Source: Burkholderia metallica (GTDB lineage: Bacteria; Pseudomonadota; Gammaproteobacteria; Burkholderiales; Burkholderiaceae). From it: a DNA stretch of 64,000 nt. How positions within the stretch are numbered: position 1 is the stretch's first letter; each line of letters starts with the position of its first letter. The notes under the pieces are model-generated. The model was not told the DNA's origin, searched no databases, and saw only the letters and a program-made list of their open reading frames with translations. The position numbers were made by a program, and so were the translations under genes. This document shows, in pieces, positions 34,952-44,030 of the stretch. Where the stretch lies: positions 744,001 through 808,000 of the forward strand of contig NZ_CADFDB010000001.1 in assembly GCF_902832845.1 (NCBI RefSeq), given 5' to 3'.

Positions 34952-36109
34952 ATGGCACTGTCCCGCCGACAATTCCTGAGCGTGGCCGCCGCCGGCGCGG
35001 GCGCGATCCTCGTTGCGCCGCGGATCGTGTTCGCGAACGTCGAGACCGATCGACGCTTCGTGTTCGTGATCCAGCGCGGCGCGGCCGACGGCCTGAACAT
35101 CGTCGTCCCGTATGCGGAGCCCGCGTATGCGTCATTGCGCGGCCCGCTGGCGATCGACACGTCGGCCGCGACGCGGCTCGACGGCACGTTCGCGCTGCAT
35201 CCGTCGCTCGTGCAGACCGCGCAGTTGTACCGCGACGGGCACGCGTTGTTCGTTCATGCGATCGCGTCGCCGTATCGCGACCGCTCGCATTTCGACGGCC
35301 AGAACGTGCTGGAGACGGGCGGCCGCGCGCCGTACCAGGTGAAGGACGGATGGCTGAACCGGCTCGCCGCGCTGCTGCCGGCGTCGCGCGAAAACGCGAT
35401 CGCGTTCGCGCCGACCGTGCCGCTCGCGTTGCGCGGCACCGTGCAGGCCGCGTCGTACGCGCCGTCCGGCTTGCCCGCCGCGCCGGACGACCTGCTCGCA
35501 CGCGTGTCGGCGCTTTACGAAGCCGATGCGCAGCTCGGCCCGCTGTGGCAATCGGCGATGGATGCGCGCGGCCTCGCCGGCGACGCGCATGCGCGGCAGG
35601 ACCCGGCGGGTGTCGGCAAGCTCGCCGCGACGTTTCTCGCGCGCGACGACGGCCCGCGCATCGCGATGATCGAGACGGGCGGCTGGGACACGCACAGCGC
35701 GCAGAACGCGCGGCTCGCGAATCAGTTGAAGGCGCTCGATACGATGCTCGCCGCGCTGCGCGACGGCCTCGGGCCTGCGTGGCAGCAGACCACGGTGCTG
35801 GTCGCAACGGAGTTCGGCCGCACGGCGGCCGCGAACGGCACGGGCGGAACCGATCACGGGCAGGCGTCGGTCGCGATGCTCGCGGGCGGTGCGGTGGCCG
35901 GCGGCCGCGTGATCGCCGACTGGCCCGGTTTGCGGCCGGGCGACCTGTACGAAGGGCGCGACCTGAAACCGACCGCGTCGCTCGACGCGCTGATCTCGGG
36001 CGCCGCCGCCGAAAGCCTGCGGCTCGATCCGCATCGCACCGCGTCCGCGCTGTTCGCGGAAAGCGGTGTGACGCGGCCGATGAGCGGACTGGTGCGCGGA
36101 ACCGCGTGA
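34952..36109 (+). CDS. DUF1501 family protein, Tat-exported
   Basis: A 385-residue protein of the DUF1501 (sulfatase/alkaline-phosphatase-like) family. The N-terminus has a twin-arginine signal (SRRQFLSVAAAGAG). Core motifs are FVIQRGAADGLNIVVPY, YRDRSHFDGQNVLETG, METGGWDTH-like IETGGWDTHSAQN and TEFGRTAAANGTGGTDHG. The start is set at ATG 34952: GGAG at 34942-34945 lies six bases upstream, while ATG 34946 would directly touch it. It follows the DUF1800 gene and probably works with it in the periplasm. Confidence 0.88.
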   Translation: MALSRRQFLSVAAAGAGAILVAPRIVFANVETDRRFVFVIQRGAADGLNIVVPYAEPAYASLRGPLAIDTSAATRLDGTFALHPSLVQTAQLYRDGHALFVHAIASPYRDRSHFDGQNVLETGGRAPYQVKDGWLNRLAALLPASRENAIAFAPTVPLALRGTVQAASYAPSGLPAAPDDLLARVSALYEADAQLGPLWQSAMDARGLAGDAHARQDPAGVGKLAATFLARDDGPRIAMIETGGWDTHSAQNARLANQLKALDTMLAALRDGLGPAWQQTTVLVATEFGRTAAANGTGGTDHGQASVAMLAGGAVAGGRVIADWPGLRPGDLYEGRDLKPTASLDALISGAAAESLRLDPHRTASALFAESGVTRPMSGLVRGTA

Positions 36110-36169
36110 CGCGCGGCGTGGCCGCTTCTGCACCGAATCCATCCACAACACGACAAGGGAGAATCCACG

Positions 36170-36391
36170 ATGTCGAAGATCCGAACCGTTTCGCTCACCG
36201 TACTGGTTGCGGCCAGTGCGGCGCTGATGTCCGCATGCGTGGTCGAACCCGCGCGGCCGCCGCAGCCGGCGCCCGTCGTCGAGGTGCCGCCTCCAATGCC
36301 TGCGCCGGGCTATCGCTGGGCGAAGGGGCATTACCGGTGGGCCGGCAATCACTGGGCCTGGGTGCCCGGGCACTGGGTGGGCGTGTACTGA
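36170..36391 (+). CDS. Small YXWGXW-type lipoprotein
   Basis: A 73-residue lipoprotein. The signal ends with the lipobox LMSAC (Cys23). A Pro-rich linker leads to two Trp-rich units (YRWAKGHYRWAGNHW, AWVPGHWVGVY) of the YXWGXW type seen in the protein at 29824. Probably anchored in the outer membrane; function unknown. AAGGGAG precedes the ATG by nine bases. It lies 60 bp after the DUF1501 gene but need not share its function. Confidence 0.8.
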   Translation: MSKIRTVSLTVLVAASAALMSACVVEPARPPQPAPVVEVPPPMPAPGYRWAKGHYRWAGNHWAWVPGHWVGVY

Positions 36392-36542
36392 TCGACGGGA
36401 CGTGCCGAGCGTTCCGGTCGACTGGCAGGTGAAAAGCGACCGCGCAAAATGTCGCGGCAACGGCGGCCTCGGCGGGCTCGATCTCGCTCACTGAGCGCGG
36501 ACCTATGGCGCGAGTCCGGGGCTCCATCAGATCGGTACGCGC

Positions 36543-37736
36543 CTACCACCCGATGCGATGCTTCTCCTCCGTCTCGCGATGCCGCCAGTCGTCGTCCGCG
36601 TGCAGGTACTGGCTCGTCGTCGTGAGCGACGCATGGCCGAGGTTGTCGCGCACGAGCCGCAGGTCGACGCGGCCGTCGGCCATGTGCGAGCCCGCGCTGT
36701 GGCGCAGCCAGTGCGCGGACGCCTGTTCGAGCACGCGCGCCTGCTGTTCGCCGGCTTCGCCGTGCGCGCGCAGCCGGTCGGCCGCGTGCCGGAACACCTG
36801 CTTCACGATCCGGTGCAGCGCCGCGCGCGTGAGCGGCTTGCGCGCGTGGCCGACCGGCAGCACGAGCGGCGTGGGCTCGCCGTCGGACGGCAGCGCGGGC
36901 AAACCATGCGCGCGCCGGTAGCGCGCCAGCTCGGCCATCATTTCGTCGGTGGCCGGCACGAGCCGTTGCCGGCCGCCTTTGCCCGTCACGTCGAGCCACC
37001 AGCGGTCCCGCCCGTCCGCATCGCGCCGGCAGAAGAACTGGCCCATCGTCGTATCGGCCGCTTCGGTGATGCGCAGCCCGCCGAGATACAGCAGCGTGAA
37101 CAGCCAGCGCGCGCGATCCGCATGGAAGCTCGCGCGTGCGTCGTCGCGCGGCATCGCGGCGATCGCGTCCTTGACCGACTGCCACAGCGGCTGCCCGAGA
37201 TGGCGCGTGACGCGCGGCGCGGGCCGGCGCTGCCGCTGCCGCGACAACGCGAGCGGATTGCCGGCGAGGTAGCCGGCCTGCACGAGCCACGAGAACATCA
37301 CGTTCAGGATCACCAGTGCCTGCCGCTGGCTGGCCGCCGACAGCGGCCCGTAGAACGGCCGCCAGCGCGGATCGTCGCGCGGATGCTTGCGCCCGCCGTT
37401 CGCGCACCACAGCTCGGCCGGCTCGGGGGCGAGCAGGAACTGCCGGTAGACGATCAGGTCTTCGTGCGTGAGCGACGACAGCGGCTTGCCGCACGCGATC
37501 ACGGCCCACAGCAGCAGCCGTTCGGCTTCCTTCCGGTAGTTCTGGAACGTGGTCGGCGTATCGACGAAGCGGGCGAGCCACGCGCGCACCGCGTCGAGAT
37601 CGTTGGTCGCGGCAATCTGCGGATGCGCGCCGTTCGAGCGGTTGGTGCCCGCGCGTCCGTCGAGCGCGGCCGGCACGGTCAGCGCATCGATCGGCAGCGG
37701 GCGCAGCGCGGGGGCGGACGGAACGGGTGAGGTCAT
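36543..37736 (-). CDS. Tyrosine-type site-specific recombinase/integrase
   Basis: A 397-residue tyrosine recombinase. An N-terminal SAM-like DNA-binding domain (about residues 65-175) precedes a catalytic domain holding all expected residues: Arg in GLRITEAAD, Lys in GKGGRQR, His/Arg in AHWLRHSAGSH, His in LGHASL and the nucleophile Tyr in TTTSQYLH. No phage, conjugative or integron genes adjoin it and no att-like repeat was seen, so it may be a stand-alone chromosomal recombinase or a relic of an element. The start is uncertain; ATG 37736 is used, with ATG 37805 possible. Confidence 0.87.
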   Translation of the reverse strand: MTSPVPSAPALRPLPIDALTVPAALDGRAGTNRSNGAHPQIAATNDLDAVRAWLARFVDTPTTFQNYRKEAERLLLWAVIACGKPLSSLTHEDLIVYRQFLLAPEPAELWCANGGRKHPRDDPRWRPFYGPLSAASQRQALVILNVMFSWLVQAGYLAGNPLALSRQRQRRPAPRVTRHLGQPLWQSVKDAIAAMPRDDARASFHADRARWLFTLLYLGGLRITEAADTTMGQFFCRRDADGRDRWWLDVTGKGGRQRLVPATDEMMAELARYRRAHGLPALPSDGEPTPLVLPVGHARKPLTRAALHRIVKQVFRHAADRLRAHGEAGEQQARVLEQASAHWLRHSAGSHMADGRVDLRLVRDNLGHASLTTTSQYLHADDDWRHRETEEKHRIGW

Positions 37737-37874
37737 GCGAAGCGGGGTGCGCCGGGCGGATCGCACGCACGTGAAAGAGCGGACGAACGCAGCGCGATCG
37801 GGCATATCGGGAAGCGTCGATGGTACACGATCGCCGCGCGGTGAACCGCTGCCGTGACGACGGCAGCGCGCGTG

Positions 37875-39050
37875 TCACCCCAGTGTCAGCACGCTGTTGA
37901 GCAACGTCCTGACGAGCGTCGCCTGCCGCGTGACACCCGTCTTCGAAAAGATCGCACGCAAATGCGAGCGCGCTGTGTTCTTGCTGATCGCGAGCGCGTC
38001 AGCTGCTTCCTCGAGCGTCTGCCCGTTGACGAGCGCGAGCGCCAGCGCGGTTTCGGCCGGCGTGAGATCGAACAGCTTGCGCACGATGTCGTGCGATGCC
38101 TGCGACTTGCGCTCGGCATCGCGGATGAAGATCGCGCACGCCGGCCGGCGCGGATTGTCCTCGGACCATTCGCTGAGCGGTACCGCGCGGATCAGCACGC
38201 CGAGCGGCGGCTTGCCGGACGGGCGCGGCACGGCGATCGCCTGCGCGACCGACGGTGCGCCGCCCGCGCGCTCCGCAAGCACCTGCCGGATCAGCTTCTG
38301 CAGCTTGCGGTCCTCCAGCGGATACGACGCTTCGAGCGCGTCGCCGCGCACGCGCAGGCCGTCGCATTCGGCGAAGATTTCGTCCGCGACGCAGTTGGTC
38401 TTCATGATCGCGCCGCGCTCGTCGAGAATCGCGGTGGCGACGAGCATGCGGTCGATCGCGCTCGCGTACAGCGTGCGCTCGGATTCGACCACCCCGAACT
38501 TCGCGTGCAGCCGCACCGCGCGCTTCAGATGCGGCAGCAGCGCGTTGCACACGGCCTTGTCGGTCGCCGTGAACGCGCGGCCGCGATGCGGGCGGCACAC
38601 GCGGAAGCGGCATTCGATGCCGTCGGACGTGCGCAGGTCCGCGCCCATCAGGTACCCGACGTCGAACGGCTCCAGAAACTCGCGATACATCGCGCTGCCG
38701 CGCCAGACGCTGATGCCGAGCAGCTCGTCGACGGTGACGACGCGATCGCTCGGCAGGTTCACGAACGGATCGAGCGCGTAGTAGTAGGTGTTGTACGACG
38801 CGACGCCCGACAGCGGCGCACTCGCGTCGGATGCGTTGATCATCAGCCCCGCGTGGCCGTCGGCCGGCCAGCGCAGGATCATCGTCACGTAGTTCGCGTG
38901 CAGGTGCATGCGGATCTGCTCGAGCGCGGCGCCCCACGGCACGTCTTCGAGCGGGCCTTCGTAGAGGGTCGTGAGCAATGCGTCGAACTGCTCGAGCGTC
39001 AGTTTCGACTGGGCAAGGTGCGGCGGCAGGGCCGCGGGCGCCGTGGTCAT
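37875..39050 (-). CDS. LuxR-type HTH transcriptional regulator
   Basis: A 391-residue regulator with a C-terminal LuxR helix-turn-helix (about residues 320-380: LTPAETALALALVNG, EEAADALAISKNTARSHLRAIFSKTGV). The N-terminal 300 residues have a PAS/GAF-like sensory look (YYYALDPFVNLPSDR, MLVATAILDERGAIMKTN) but no autoinducer-binding signature or receiver domain. Target and signal are unknown; no neighbour is an obvious partner. ATG 39050 has AGGAG nine bases upstream. Confidence 0.85.
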   Translation of the reverse strand: MTTAPAALPPHLAQSKLTLEQFDALLTTLYEGPLEDVPWGAALEQIRMHLHANYVTMILRWPADGHAGLMINASDASAPLSGVASYNTYYYALDPFVNLPSDRVVTVDELLGISVWRGSAMYREFLEPFDVGYLMGADLRTSDGIECRFRVCRPHRGRAFTATDKAVCNALLPHLKRAVRLHAKFGVVESERTLYASAIDRMLVATAILDERGAIMKTNCVADEIFAECDGLRVRGDALEASYPLEDRKLQKLIRQVLAERAGGAPSVAQAIAVPRPSGKPPLGVLIRAVPLSEWSEDNPRRPACAIFIRDAERKSQASHDIVRKLFDLTPAETALALALVNGQTLEEAADALAISKNTARSHLRAIFSKTGVTRQATLVRTLLNSVLTLG

Positions 39051-39273
39051 CCGGGTTGTCTCCTGTTGCGGCCGCCGGGTCGCAAGGCGCCCGGCGTGCA
39101 GGTTCGGACCGTCGGCGGCGATGCGCGCGGCGGACCCGGAACACGGTAACGTGTCGGGGCGTACCGGACATCCCACGAATGAGGGTGGTCGAGCGTGTTT
39201 TGTAAGGTATTTGTGAACTTTCGAGCCGTGCCGATCGTCTAACCGGCCCTCCAACGCTCCAGAGGAATCTCCG

Positions 39274-39654
39274 ATGATTCACACAACCCGAATGCTGCTC
39301 GGCGCGGCCGTCATCGCCGGCAGCACGCTCGTCGCCGGATGCCAGACCGACGCAGCCGCCACGGCGCCGAACGCGGCGCGCCCGGCCGACGGCAAGCCGG
39401 TGACCCGGACCGTCTACGTCGCGCCGCAATCCGCGCGCTGCACCGGCGTCGCGCCGATGGAGTGCCTGCAGGTGCGCAGCAGTCCGAACGAGCCGTGGAG
39501 CCTGTGGTACGCGGGCATCGAAGGCTTCGCGTACCAGCCCGGTTACCTGTACACGCTGGAAGTCGACGAATACCGCGTCGCGCAACCGCCGGCCGACGGT
39601 TCGTCGATCCGCTGGGTGCTCAAGCGCGTCGTCGAGCGCCGTCCGGCGAACTGA
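39274..39654 (+). CDS. DUF4377-type lipoprotein
   Basis: A 126-residue lipoprotein with lipobox VAGC (Cys23). The mature part matches DUF4377: YVAPQSARCTGVAPMECLQV, then WSLWYAGIEGFAYQPGYLYTLEV. Such domains occur with HslJ/META proteins in the envelope; the role is unknown. AGAGGA lies seven bases before the ATG. Its stop is nine bases from the end of the convergent MFS gene. Confidence 0.85.
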   Translation: MIHTTRMLLGAAVIAGSTLVAGCQTDAAATAPNAARPADGKPVTRTVYVAPQSARCTGVAPMECLQVRSSPNEPWSLWYAGIEGFAYQPGYLYTLEVDEYRVAQPPADGSSIRWVLKRVVERRPAN

Positions 39655-39663
39655 CGGCCGCGC

Positions 39664-41052
39664 TCACGCGGATGGGCGCGCCGCCGCCCCGGCCGGCGGC
39701 GCGGCCGTATCGATGCGCCGGAACACGGCGGACGACAGCAGCGTCACCGTACCCATGCACACGAACGACAGCATGAACCCGTGTGCCATCGAGCCCCGCC
39801 AGGCGCCGAACAGGTTGACGAGGCCGCCGCCGATCGACACGCCGAGCCCCATCGCCAGCATCTGCATCATCGTGAACAGGCTGTTGCCGCTGCCGGCGTC
39901 GGCATGCGACAGCCCCTTGAGCGTCACGCCGTTCATCGCCGCGAACTGCATCGAGTTCGCGGCGCCGAACACGATCAGCAGCGCGCCTTCCAGCACCGGC
40001 GCGGGCCGCGCCGACACCAGTGCGAACCCCGCGATCGCGCCACCGACGATCGCCGTGTTCACGACCAGAAATGCCGCGTAGCCGAAGCGCTTCACGAGCG
40101 GCGCGATCCATCTTTTCGCGATGACGCCCGCGATCGCGGCCGGCAGCATCATCAGCCCCGACTGCAGCGGCGTATAGCCCAGCTGCACCTGCATCAGCAG
40201 CGGCAGCATGAACGGCACCGAGCTCGTGCCGATCCGGCACAGCAGGTTGCCGAGCAGCCCCGACCCGAAGTTCGGCTCGCGGAACAGCCCGAGCCGGAAC
40301 AGCGGCTGCGCGCGCCGCCGCGCGTGCGGCAGGTACGCAAGCGCGCTCGTCAGGCCGAGCACGGCGAGCCCGGTCGCCCACGCGGCGCGATGCGCAGGCA
40401 TCGGCGGGTCGATCGCGAGCGACAGCGCGATCATCGAGACCGACAGCAGCGCACAGCCGACGAAGTCGAACGGCGGCGGCTGCTGCGCTTGGTCGTGCGG
40501 CAGGTAGCGCTGCACGGCGAGGAAGCCGACCACGCCGACCGGCACGTTGACGATGAACACCCAGTGCCACGAAATCGCCTGCGTGAGCCAGCCGCCGAGC
40601 GTCGGCCCGACGATCGGGCCGAGCTGGCCGGCGATCGACACGAACGCGATCGCCGCGACGTACTGTTCGCCCGGCACGCGCCGCAGCACGGCGAGCCGCC
40701 CGATCGGCAGCAGCATCGAGCCGCCGATGCCCTGCAGCGCACGCGCGGCGACGAGCTGACCGAGCGTATGCGACGCCGCGCAGCCGATCGACGCGAGCAC
40801 GAACACGAGAATCGCGAGCGAGAACACGCGGCGCGTGCCGAACCGGTCGGCGAGCCAGCCGGACGCCGGCGTGAGCATCGCCATCGTCAGCGTATAGACG
40901 ACCACGACGGGCTGCATCGCGAGCGGCGACGCGTGCAGGCTTTGTGCGATCGAAGGCAGCGCGGTGTTGACGATCGTCGTGTCGAGCGACTGCATGAAGA
41001 ACGCAGCGGCGACGATCCAGAGCAGCGCGGAATGTGTGGGTTCCCGGGACAT
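39664..41052 (-). CDS. MFS multidrug transporter, DHA2 (14-TMS) type, MdtD-like
   Basis: A 462-residue inner-membrane drug:H+ antiporter-like protein. Motifs are SLDTTIVNTALPSIA (motif D1 of the DHA2 family), GWLADRFGTRR (motif A) and GPIVGPTLGGWL (antiporter motif C). The sequence around MQPVVVVYTLTMAMLTPASG matches MdtD. It lies divergent from a LysR gene with 168 bp between, and is its probable target. Confidence 0.87.
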   Translation of the reverse strand: MSREPTHSALLWIVAAAFFMQSLDTTIVNTALPSIAQSLHASPLAMQPVVVVYTLTMAMLTPASGWLADRFGTRRVFSLAILVFVLASIGCAASHTLGQLVAARALQGIGGSMLLPIGRLAVLRRVPGEQYVAAIAFVSIAGQLGPIVGPTLGGWLTQAISWHWVFIVNVPVGVVGFLAVQRYLPHDQAQQPPPFDFVGCALLSVSMIALSLAIDPPMPAHRAAWATGLAVLGLTSALAYLPHARRRAQPLFRLGLFREPNFGSGLLGNLLCRIGTSSVPFMLPLLMQVQLGYTPLQSGLMMLPAAIAGVIAKRWIAPLVKRFGYAAFLVVNTAIVGGAIAGFALVSARPAPVLEGALLIVFGAANSMQFAAMNGVTLKGLSHADAGSGNSLFTMMQMLAMGLGVSIGGGLVNLFGAWRGSMAHGFMLSFVCMGTVTLLSSAVFRRIDTAAPPAGAAARPSA

Positions 41053-41189
41053 GGCGAATTCGGTGGTGCAAAGGCCGGCGCGGGAGGCATCGTTACGGCC
41101 GTTACGCGATCGTGCGGCGCCTGCCGGTCTTCGAGCGCTCGATGGTACCGATTCCGGTGGTCATCGGGAAGCTGCCTCAAGTCGTTGAC

Positions 41190-41212
41190 TGTCATCGGCA
41201 ATGCCGATGACA
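41190..41212. promoter_or_regulatory. Perfect inverted repeat upstream of LysR gene
   Basis: TGTCATCGGC-AAT-GCCGATGACA is a perfect 10-bp inverted repeat, ending 8 bp before the LysR start codon. It overlaps a TTGACT hexamer (41185-41190). In the MFS/LysR divergent region this is a good candidate operator for autoregulation. Confidence 0.6.
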
Positions 41213-41220
41213 ATGCCGGC

Positions 41221-42081
41221 ATGCTCAATCCCGTCTGGCTCAAGACGTTCGCGACCGTCACGAACTGCCGCAGCTTCACCGAAGCGGGGCGGCAGCTCGG
41301 GCTCAACCAGTCGAGCGTCAGCGAACACATCCGTCGTCTCGAGGAGAGCGTCGGCCGGCGGCTGTTCGTGCGCGATACGCATTCGATCGCGATGACGGCC
41401 GACGGCGAGGCGCTGCTCGTGCATGCGAACGTGATCCTGCAGGCGCTGAACCGCGCGGAATCGCAATTCCGCAAGCCGCGGCTGCAGGGGCGCGTGCGGC
41501 TCGGCGCGTCGGACGACCTCGCGCTCGTCGCGCTGCCGGACGTGCTGGCCGGGTTCCGCGCCGCGCATCCGGACGTCGCGCTGGAGATCACCACCGGCAT
41601 GACGAGCCGGCTCTACGAACTGATGGATGCGGGCGCGCTCGACCTGATGATCGGCAAGCGGCGGCTCGGCGAGCGGCGCGGCACGCCGTTGCTGCGCGCA
41701 CGGCTCGAATGGGCCGCGCGGCCGGGCACCGTCGTCGATCTCGAGCGGCCGTTGCCGCTCGTGCTGGTGGCCGAGCCGAGCGTCACGCGCGCGGTGGTGC
41801 TGAACGCGCTCGCGGAAAAGGGGATCGGCTGGGAAGTCGTGTGTTCGAGCAGCAGCCAGCCGGGCTGCATCGCGGCCGCGCGGGCCGGGCTCGGGCTGAC
41901 CGCGACGTCGCAATACCTGTCCGCGCGCGGCCTGGCGCCGCCCGTGAACGTCGACGGGCTGCCCGCGCTGCCGGACGTCGAATTCATCGCGCTGGCCGCG
42001 AAACGGCTCAGCCAGCCGGCCGGCACGCTGCTCGAACTGCTGGAAACCAGCGACCTGCGCGCGTCCGGCGAGGACGTTTGA
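41221..42081 (+). CDS. LysR-family transcriptional regulator
   Basis: A 286-residue LysR protein. The DNA-binding helix is at about residues 10-60 (TNCRSFTEAGRQLGLNQSSVSEHI); the effector domain starts near residue 90 (QGRVRLGASDDLALVAL). ATG 41221 begins the conserved MLNPVWLKTFATV. There is no Shine-Dalgarno site and a perfect inverted repeat ends only 8 bp upstream, so the leader is very short. The divergent MFS exporter is the probable regulated gene. Confidence 0.88.
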   Translation: MLNPVWLKTFATVTNCRSFTEAGRQLGLNQSSVSEHIRRLEESVGRRLFVRDTHSIAMTADGEALLVHANVILQALNRAESQFRKPRLQGRVRLGASDDLALVALPDVLAGFRAAHPDVALEITTGMTSRLYELMDAGALDLMIGKRRLGERRGTPLLRARLEWAARPGTVVDLERPLPLVLVAEPSVTRAVVLNALAEKGIGWEVVCSSSSQPGCIAAARAGLGLTATSQYLSARGLAPPVNVDGLPALPDVEFIALAAKRLSQPAGTLLELLETSDLRASGEDV

Positions 42082-42118
42082 CGCCGGGTGCGCAGGCGCC
42101 GCATGCGGCGTGCGTGCG

Positions 42119-42469
42119 TCACGTCGCCCGTTTCTGGGAAATCACGAGCAACGCGCCGTTTTTGTCCTCCAGCACCGCGCGGTATTCGTGCGGGCCGGCC
42201 TGCACGGGCACGCGCACCGAAGCACCGGCCTTCACGACCCGCGCCATCGCCGCATACAGATCGTCGTCCTCGTCGACGCGCAGCGTGAGCGCCGCGCGCT
42301 CGACGATCTGCTCGTCGCCCGCGACCAGTGCGATCGTCAGCGGGCCGCCGTCGAGCGCGCAATAGCGATCGCCGTCGCGGAACTTCACGTTCAGGCCCAG
42401 CCCGTCGACGAACAGCGGCAGCGCCGTGTCGATGTCGTCGACCGGATACAGCAGCATCGAAACCTTCAT
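42119..42469 (-). CDS. VOC/glyoxalase-superfamily protein
   Basis: A 116-residue single VOC domain (MLLYPVDDIDTALPLFVDGLGL, then AMARVVKAGASVRVPVQ and YRAVLEDKNGALLVIS). Usual metal-binding His/Glu positions are not clear, so a catalytic role is uncertain; many short VOC proteins are resistance or lyase-type enzymes. GAGAGAGGGA precedes ATG 42469. It is divergent from the flavin oxidoreductase gene at 42728. Confidence 0.8.
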   Translation of the reverse strand: MKVSMLLYPVDDIDTALPLFVDGLGLNVKFRDGDRYCALDGGPLTIALVAGDEQIVERAALTLRVDEDDDLYAAMARVVKAGASVRVPVQAGPHEYRAVLEDKNGALLVISQKRAT

Positions 42470-42727
42470 TCCCTCTCTCCGTTGTCGTTGGCCGGCGCGC
42501 GCAACGCGCCGCCGTTCGATGCTAGCGCGGCGTTCGCCGCGTCACGCAGTCCGATCGGATGACGGTGAAACCCCTCTGTCCGCGCACCCGTGCCGGTACT
42601 CCGAACAGACGATGCCTGCGCCCGTCCGCGCGCCGACACTTCCATTCGTGGACCGTCGCGCTTCGTCCGTATCGTGCGGGCGGGCTGCACGACCCCGACT
42701 CGTCCAACATACATGGAGACGCACGCA

Positions 42728-43867
42728 ATGAAGTTTTCCCTCATCTACGAAGCCCAGACCACCGACGCATCGCGCGAGGGCGACCACCGGGTATTCAAGG
42801 AGACGGTCGAACAGGCGCTGCTCGCCGAGCAGGTCGGCTTCGACACGATCTGGTGCGTCGAGCACACGTCGCTGACCAACTATGCGCACATGAGCGCGCC
42901 GGAAACCTTCCTTGCCTACCTGGCCGGCCGCACGACGCGCATCGGCCTCGGCCACGGGGTCGTGTGCCTGCCGCCGGCGATGAACCACCCGATCAAGGTC
43001 GCGGAACGCGTCGCGCTGCTCGACATCCTGTCGGGCGGCCGCGTGCACTTCGGCGTCGGCAAGGGCGGCAGCCAGCAGGAAGCCGGCGCGTTCGGCTACG
43101 ACCTCAACGAACTGCAGCCGATGATCGACGAATCGATGTACCTCGTGCCGAAGATGTTCGTGCAGGACGAGATCGAGCACGACGGCAAGTACATCAAGAT
43201 CCCGAAGCGCCCGATCCACCCGAAGCCGTTCCAGGACCCGCACCCGCCGATGTATCTCGCGTGCACGAACACCGATGCGCTGCTGCGCGCCGGCCAGCGC
43301 GGGATGGGCGCGCTGGTGCTCGGCTTCGGCGGCCCCGACGAAGTCGCGAAGAAGAATGCCGTGTATCGCGAAGCGTGGGCGAACCGCAAGCCGGAAGACC
43401 AGGTCGGCTTCCGGCCGACCCAGCACCTCGCGGCGCTGTGCCCGACGGTCGTGATGGCCGACGGTCAGGCGGCCCGCAAGATCGGCATCCGCGGCCAGCG
43501 CTACTTCATGGAATCGCTCGCGTACTGGTACACGGGCGGCGAGCGTCCGGACCCGGCGAAGTGGGGCGACGATCTCGTGCAGGCCGACACCGGCGAGATG
43601 GTGATCCGCTCGCGCTTCGCGTCGGAGGAAGTCGTGGTCAATTTCGCCGACCCGGCGCTCGCGATGATGAACCCGAACCACGCGTACGGCACGGTGGACG
43701 ACTGCATCGGCTACGTCGGCCGCCTGCAGGAAGCCGGCGTCGACGAAGTGCTGTTCCTGTGCCAGATGGGCACGGTGCCGCACGACGCGCAGATGGAGAC
43801 GATCCGCAACATCGGCGAGCACGTGATCCCGTACTTCAACCGCGAGAAGGCGCGCGCCTGCGCGTGA
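42728..43867 (+). CDS. LLM-class (luciferase-like) flavin-dependent monooxygenase
   Basis: A 379-residue TIM-barrel enzyme of the bacterial luciferase family. Features are EQVGFDTIWCVEHTS, the FMN-binding region GRTTRIGLGHGVVCLPPAMNHPI and VHFGVGKGG. These enzymes oxidise small molecules with FMNH2 and O2, sometimes as Baeyer-Villiger or desulfonating enzymes. It heads the ring-catabolism cluster (next gene after 163 bp) and may act early on the same substrate, which is inference. ATG 42728 is chosen over 42713 because GGAG (42715-42718) lies upstream of it at nine bases. Confidence 0.83.
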   Translation: MKFSLIYEAQTTDASREGDHRVFKETVEQALLAEQVGFDTIWCVEHTSLTNYAHMSAPETFLAYLAGRTTRIGLGHGVVCLPPAMNHPIKVAERVALLDILSGGRVHFGVGKGGSQQEAGAFGYDLNELQPMIDESMYLVPKMFVQDEIEHDGKYIKIPKRPIHPKPFQDPHPPMYLACTNTDALLRAGQRGMGALVLGFGGPDEVAKKNAVYREAWANRKPEDQVGFRPTQHLAALCPTVVMADGQAARKIGIRGQRYFMESLAYWYTGGERPDPAKWGDDLVQADTGEMVIRSRFASEEVVVNFADPALAMMNPNHAYGTVDDCIGYVGRLQEAGVDEVLFLCQMGTVPHDAQMETIRNIGEHVIPYFNREKARACA

Positions 43868-44030
43868 TGCATGCGGCCGCGGCCGTCGTCCGGTCGGACG
43901 ATGCGGCGCGCTCGCGCGAAGCCGACCATCGGGGGTGGCGAGCATCGCCCGCGGCCCGGCCGCACCGAACCATTTTGAACGAGAGCGGGAAAGGCGCCGC
44001 GGCGCATCACCCGCTTCACAGGAGACATTC

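Noticed and set aside
33459-36146. An 895-codon minus-strand open frame opposite the DUF1800/DUF1501 genes
   Set aside because: Antisense shadow with low-complexity Arg/Ala content and no family features.
36543-37736. A prophage or integron at the recombinase
   Set aside because: No phage structural, conjugation, gene-cassette or attachment-site sequence around it.
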